The notes beneath the pieces were generated by a model, which saw nothing but the letters and a program-made list of their open reading frames with translations, was not told where the DNA came from and ran no database searches. From CAZPWQ01 sp964590495 (GTDB taxonomy: Bacteria; Bacteroidota; Rhodothermia; Balneolales; Balneolaceae): a DNA stretch of 5,985 nt. The position numbers were made by a program, and so were the translations under genes. The stretch spans positions 1 to 5,985 of the forward strand of contig CAZPWQ010000171.1 in assembly GCA_964590495.1 (NCBI GenBank). Direction: 5' to 3'. Numbering within the stretch: position 1 is the stretch's first letter; every line of letters starts with the position of its first letter. Below, one piece after another: positions 4,892 to 5,985 of the stretch.

Positions 4892-5985
4892 ATGAAATCG
4901 CAGATTAAAGAACTGGAACAAAAGAGTCGCAAACTGGAAGTATCAGCGGAACGACGAAAGGAGTTATTGCAAAAAGCACGAGATTACGGTGAACATTTTT
5001 TAACTGCACTGCCTGAAAAGCCGGCCTATAATGCTCCCGAAAAGAATGGCGGGAAAATACTTGAATGTCCCATCACCGAAGAACCGGGTGATTTTCACAA
5101 GTTGCTCAAACTTCTGGAATCGGAAGTCGACAACCAGGGGCTAAATCCCGCTTCCGGCAAGCATCTGGGATATATTCCCGGCGGCGGAATTTATCCATCT
5201 GCTATAGCTGATTATTTAGCAGCCGTTACCAACCGCTATGCGGGCATTTTCTTTTCTTCCCCGGGCGCGATCCGTATCGAAAACAGCTGCATCCGCTGGA
5301 TGTGTAATCTGGCAGGCTACCCAGAATATTCTTCAGGAAATTTAACTTCCGGCGGATCAATAGCAAATCTTATCGGACTCGTCGCCGCCAGGGATGATTC
5401 CGGAATAAAAGCGGCGGATTTCGAGCGCGCTGTAATTTATACGACGCGACAGGTACATCATTGTGTAATAAAGGCTGTCAATTTTGCCGGGCTTCGGGAA
5501 ACAGTAATTCGTACAATTCCAATGGATAAACGGTATCGTATGGAAGCAGGTGAACTCGAAAACCAGATAAAAGCAGATCAAAAAGAAGGACTGATTCCAC
5601 TTGTTATTTTTGCGTCGGCAGGCACAACCGATTTAGGTGCAGTAGATCCGCTGGATAAAATTGCAGAAATTGCGGGTCGTCATAATATTTGGTTTCATGT
5701 GGATGCCGCCTACGGAGGATTTTTCCTGCTTACCGAACACGGAAAAAAGAAAATGAAAGGAATTGAAAAGTCAGACTCACTGACCATCGATCCTCATAAG
5801 GGTCTCTTTCTTCCCTACGGAAGCGGAGCACTGTTGGTCAGAGACGGGCAAAAACTGTATGATTCCCAGCATATGACTGCTAATTATCTGCAGGATACCC
5901 GCTCGGCAACCGAAGAAATTTCACCGGCCGATCTGTCTCCGGAACTCTCAAAACATTTCAGGGGGCTCCGCATGTGGCTTCCCCT
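4892..5985 (+). CDS. PLP-dependent group II amino-acid decarboxylase, N-terminal 364 residues (partial)
   Basis: The reading frame is open from ATG 4892 to the window end; about 100-120 C-terminal residues are missing compared with the usual 470-490. It is a fold-type I PLP enzyme of the aromatic-amino-acid/glutamate decarboxylase group, acting in the cytoplasm and releasing CO2 from an amino acid. Visible signatures are TSGGSIAN at 152-159 (phosphate binding), QVHH with His189 (stacks on the cofactor ring), AGTTDLGAVDP at 243-253, FHVDAAYGG at 268-276 with Asp271 (pyridine nitrogen) and TIDPHKGLFLPYGSG at 298-312 with Lys303 (Schiff base). FRGLRMW (357-362) matches the conserved segment that follows. 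The residue after Lys303 is Gly, where many aromatic-amino-acid decarboxylases have Trp, so the substrate cannot be assigned. Residues 1-32 form a charged helix (KELEQKSRKLEVSAERRKELLQ). An in-frame TAA at 4880-4882 makes 4892 the first possible ATG; no ribosome-binding site is evident. Confidence 0.93.
   Translation, partial: MKSQIKELEQKSRKLEVSAERRKELLQKARDYGEHFLTALPEKPAYNAPEKNGGKILECPITEEPGDFHKLLKLLESEVDNQGLNPASGKHLGYIPGGGIYPSAIADYLAAVTNRYAGIFFSSPGAIRIENSCIRWMCNLAGYPEYSSGNLTSGGSIANLIGLVAARDDSGIKAADFERAVIYTTRQVHHCVIKAVNFAGLRETVIRTIPMDKRYRMEAGELENQIKADQKEGLIPLVIFASAGTTDLGAVDPLDKIAEIAGRHNIWFHVDAAYGGFFLLTEHGKKKMKGIEKSDSLTIDPHKGLFLPYGSGALLVRDGQKLYDSQHMTANYLQDTRSATEEISPADLSPELSKHFRGLRMWLP

Overview
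The window looks like ordinary chromosome from a Gram-negative bacterium of the Bacteroidota/Balneolota/Rhodothermota type. The best evidence is the 732-residue DUF5916 outer-membrane protein, a family concentrated in those phyla and relatives. Weak or absent Shine-Dalgarno sequences before three of the four visible starts, and moderate G+C judged by eye, fit this. The lineage is an inference; there is no rRNA or marker gene here. Every gene I can support is on the + strand, and the genes are separated by 140-340 bp gaps, so this looks like a row of separately transcribed units rather than an operon.

Layout. Positions 3-140 hold the last 45 residues of a sugar-porter MFS transporter. Positions 295-930 encode a 211-residue protein with an N-terminal winged helix-turn-helix and an unrecognised C-terminal part; a plausible sigma70-like promoter and a small hairpin with a T-run lie in front of it. 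A 328-bp gap (931-1258) contains an inverted repeat next to a TATAAT box. Positions 1259-3457 encode the DUF5916 protein: a CBM9-like beta-sandwich followed by an outer-membrane beta-barrel ending in Trp. A 141-bp gap with four short inverted repeats leads to 3599-4552, a 317-residue polytopic membrane protein. Its layout recalls CcdA/DsbD transmembrane domains, but all its cysteines are in one half. The 339-bp gap 4553-4891 is rich in repeats: five exact-length tandem octamers, a 12-bp palindrome and a C5/G5 palindromic element of the dispersed-repeat kind. Positions 4892-5985 hold the first 364 residues of a PLP-dependent group II decarboxylase, cut by the window edge.

How the genes might work together: sugar uptake, an outer-membrane protein with a carbohydrate-binding-like domain, an inner-membrane possible thiol carrier and an amino-acid decarboxylase do not form a recognisable pathway. 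I see no phage, transposase, CRISPR or defence locus. The most interesting items are the membrane protein with one-sided cysteines, the winged-helix protein of unknown function, and the repeat-packed gap before the decarboxylase. I do not see a convincing new biological system.
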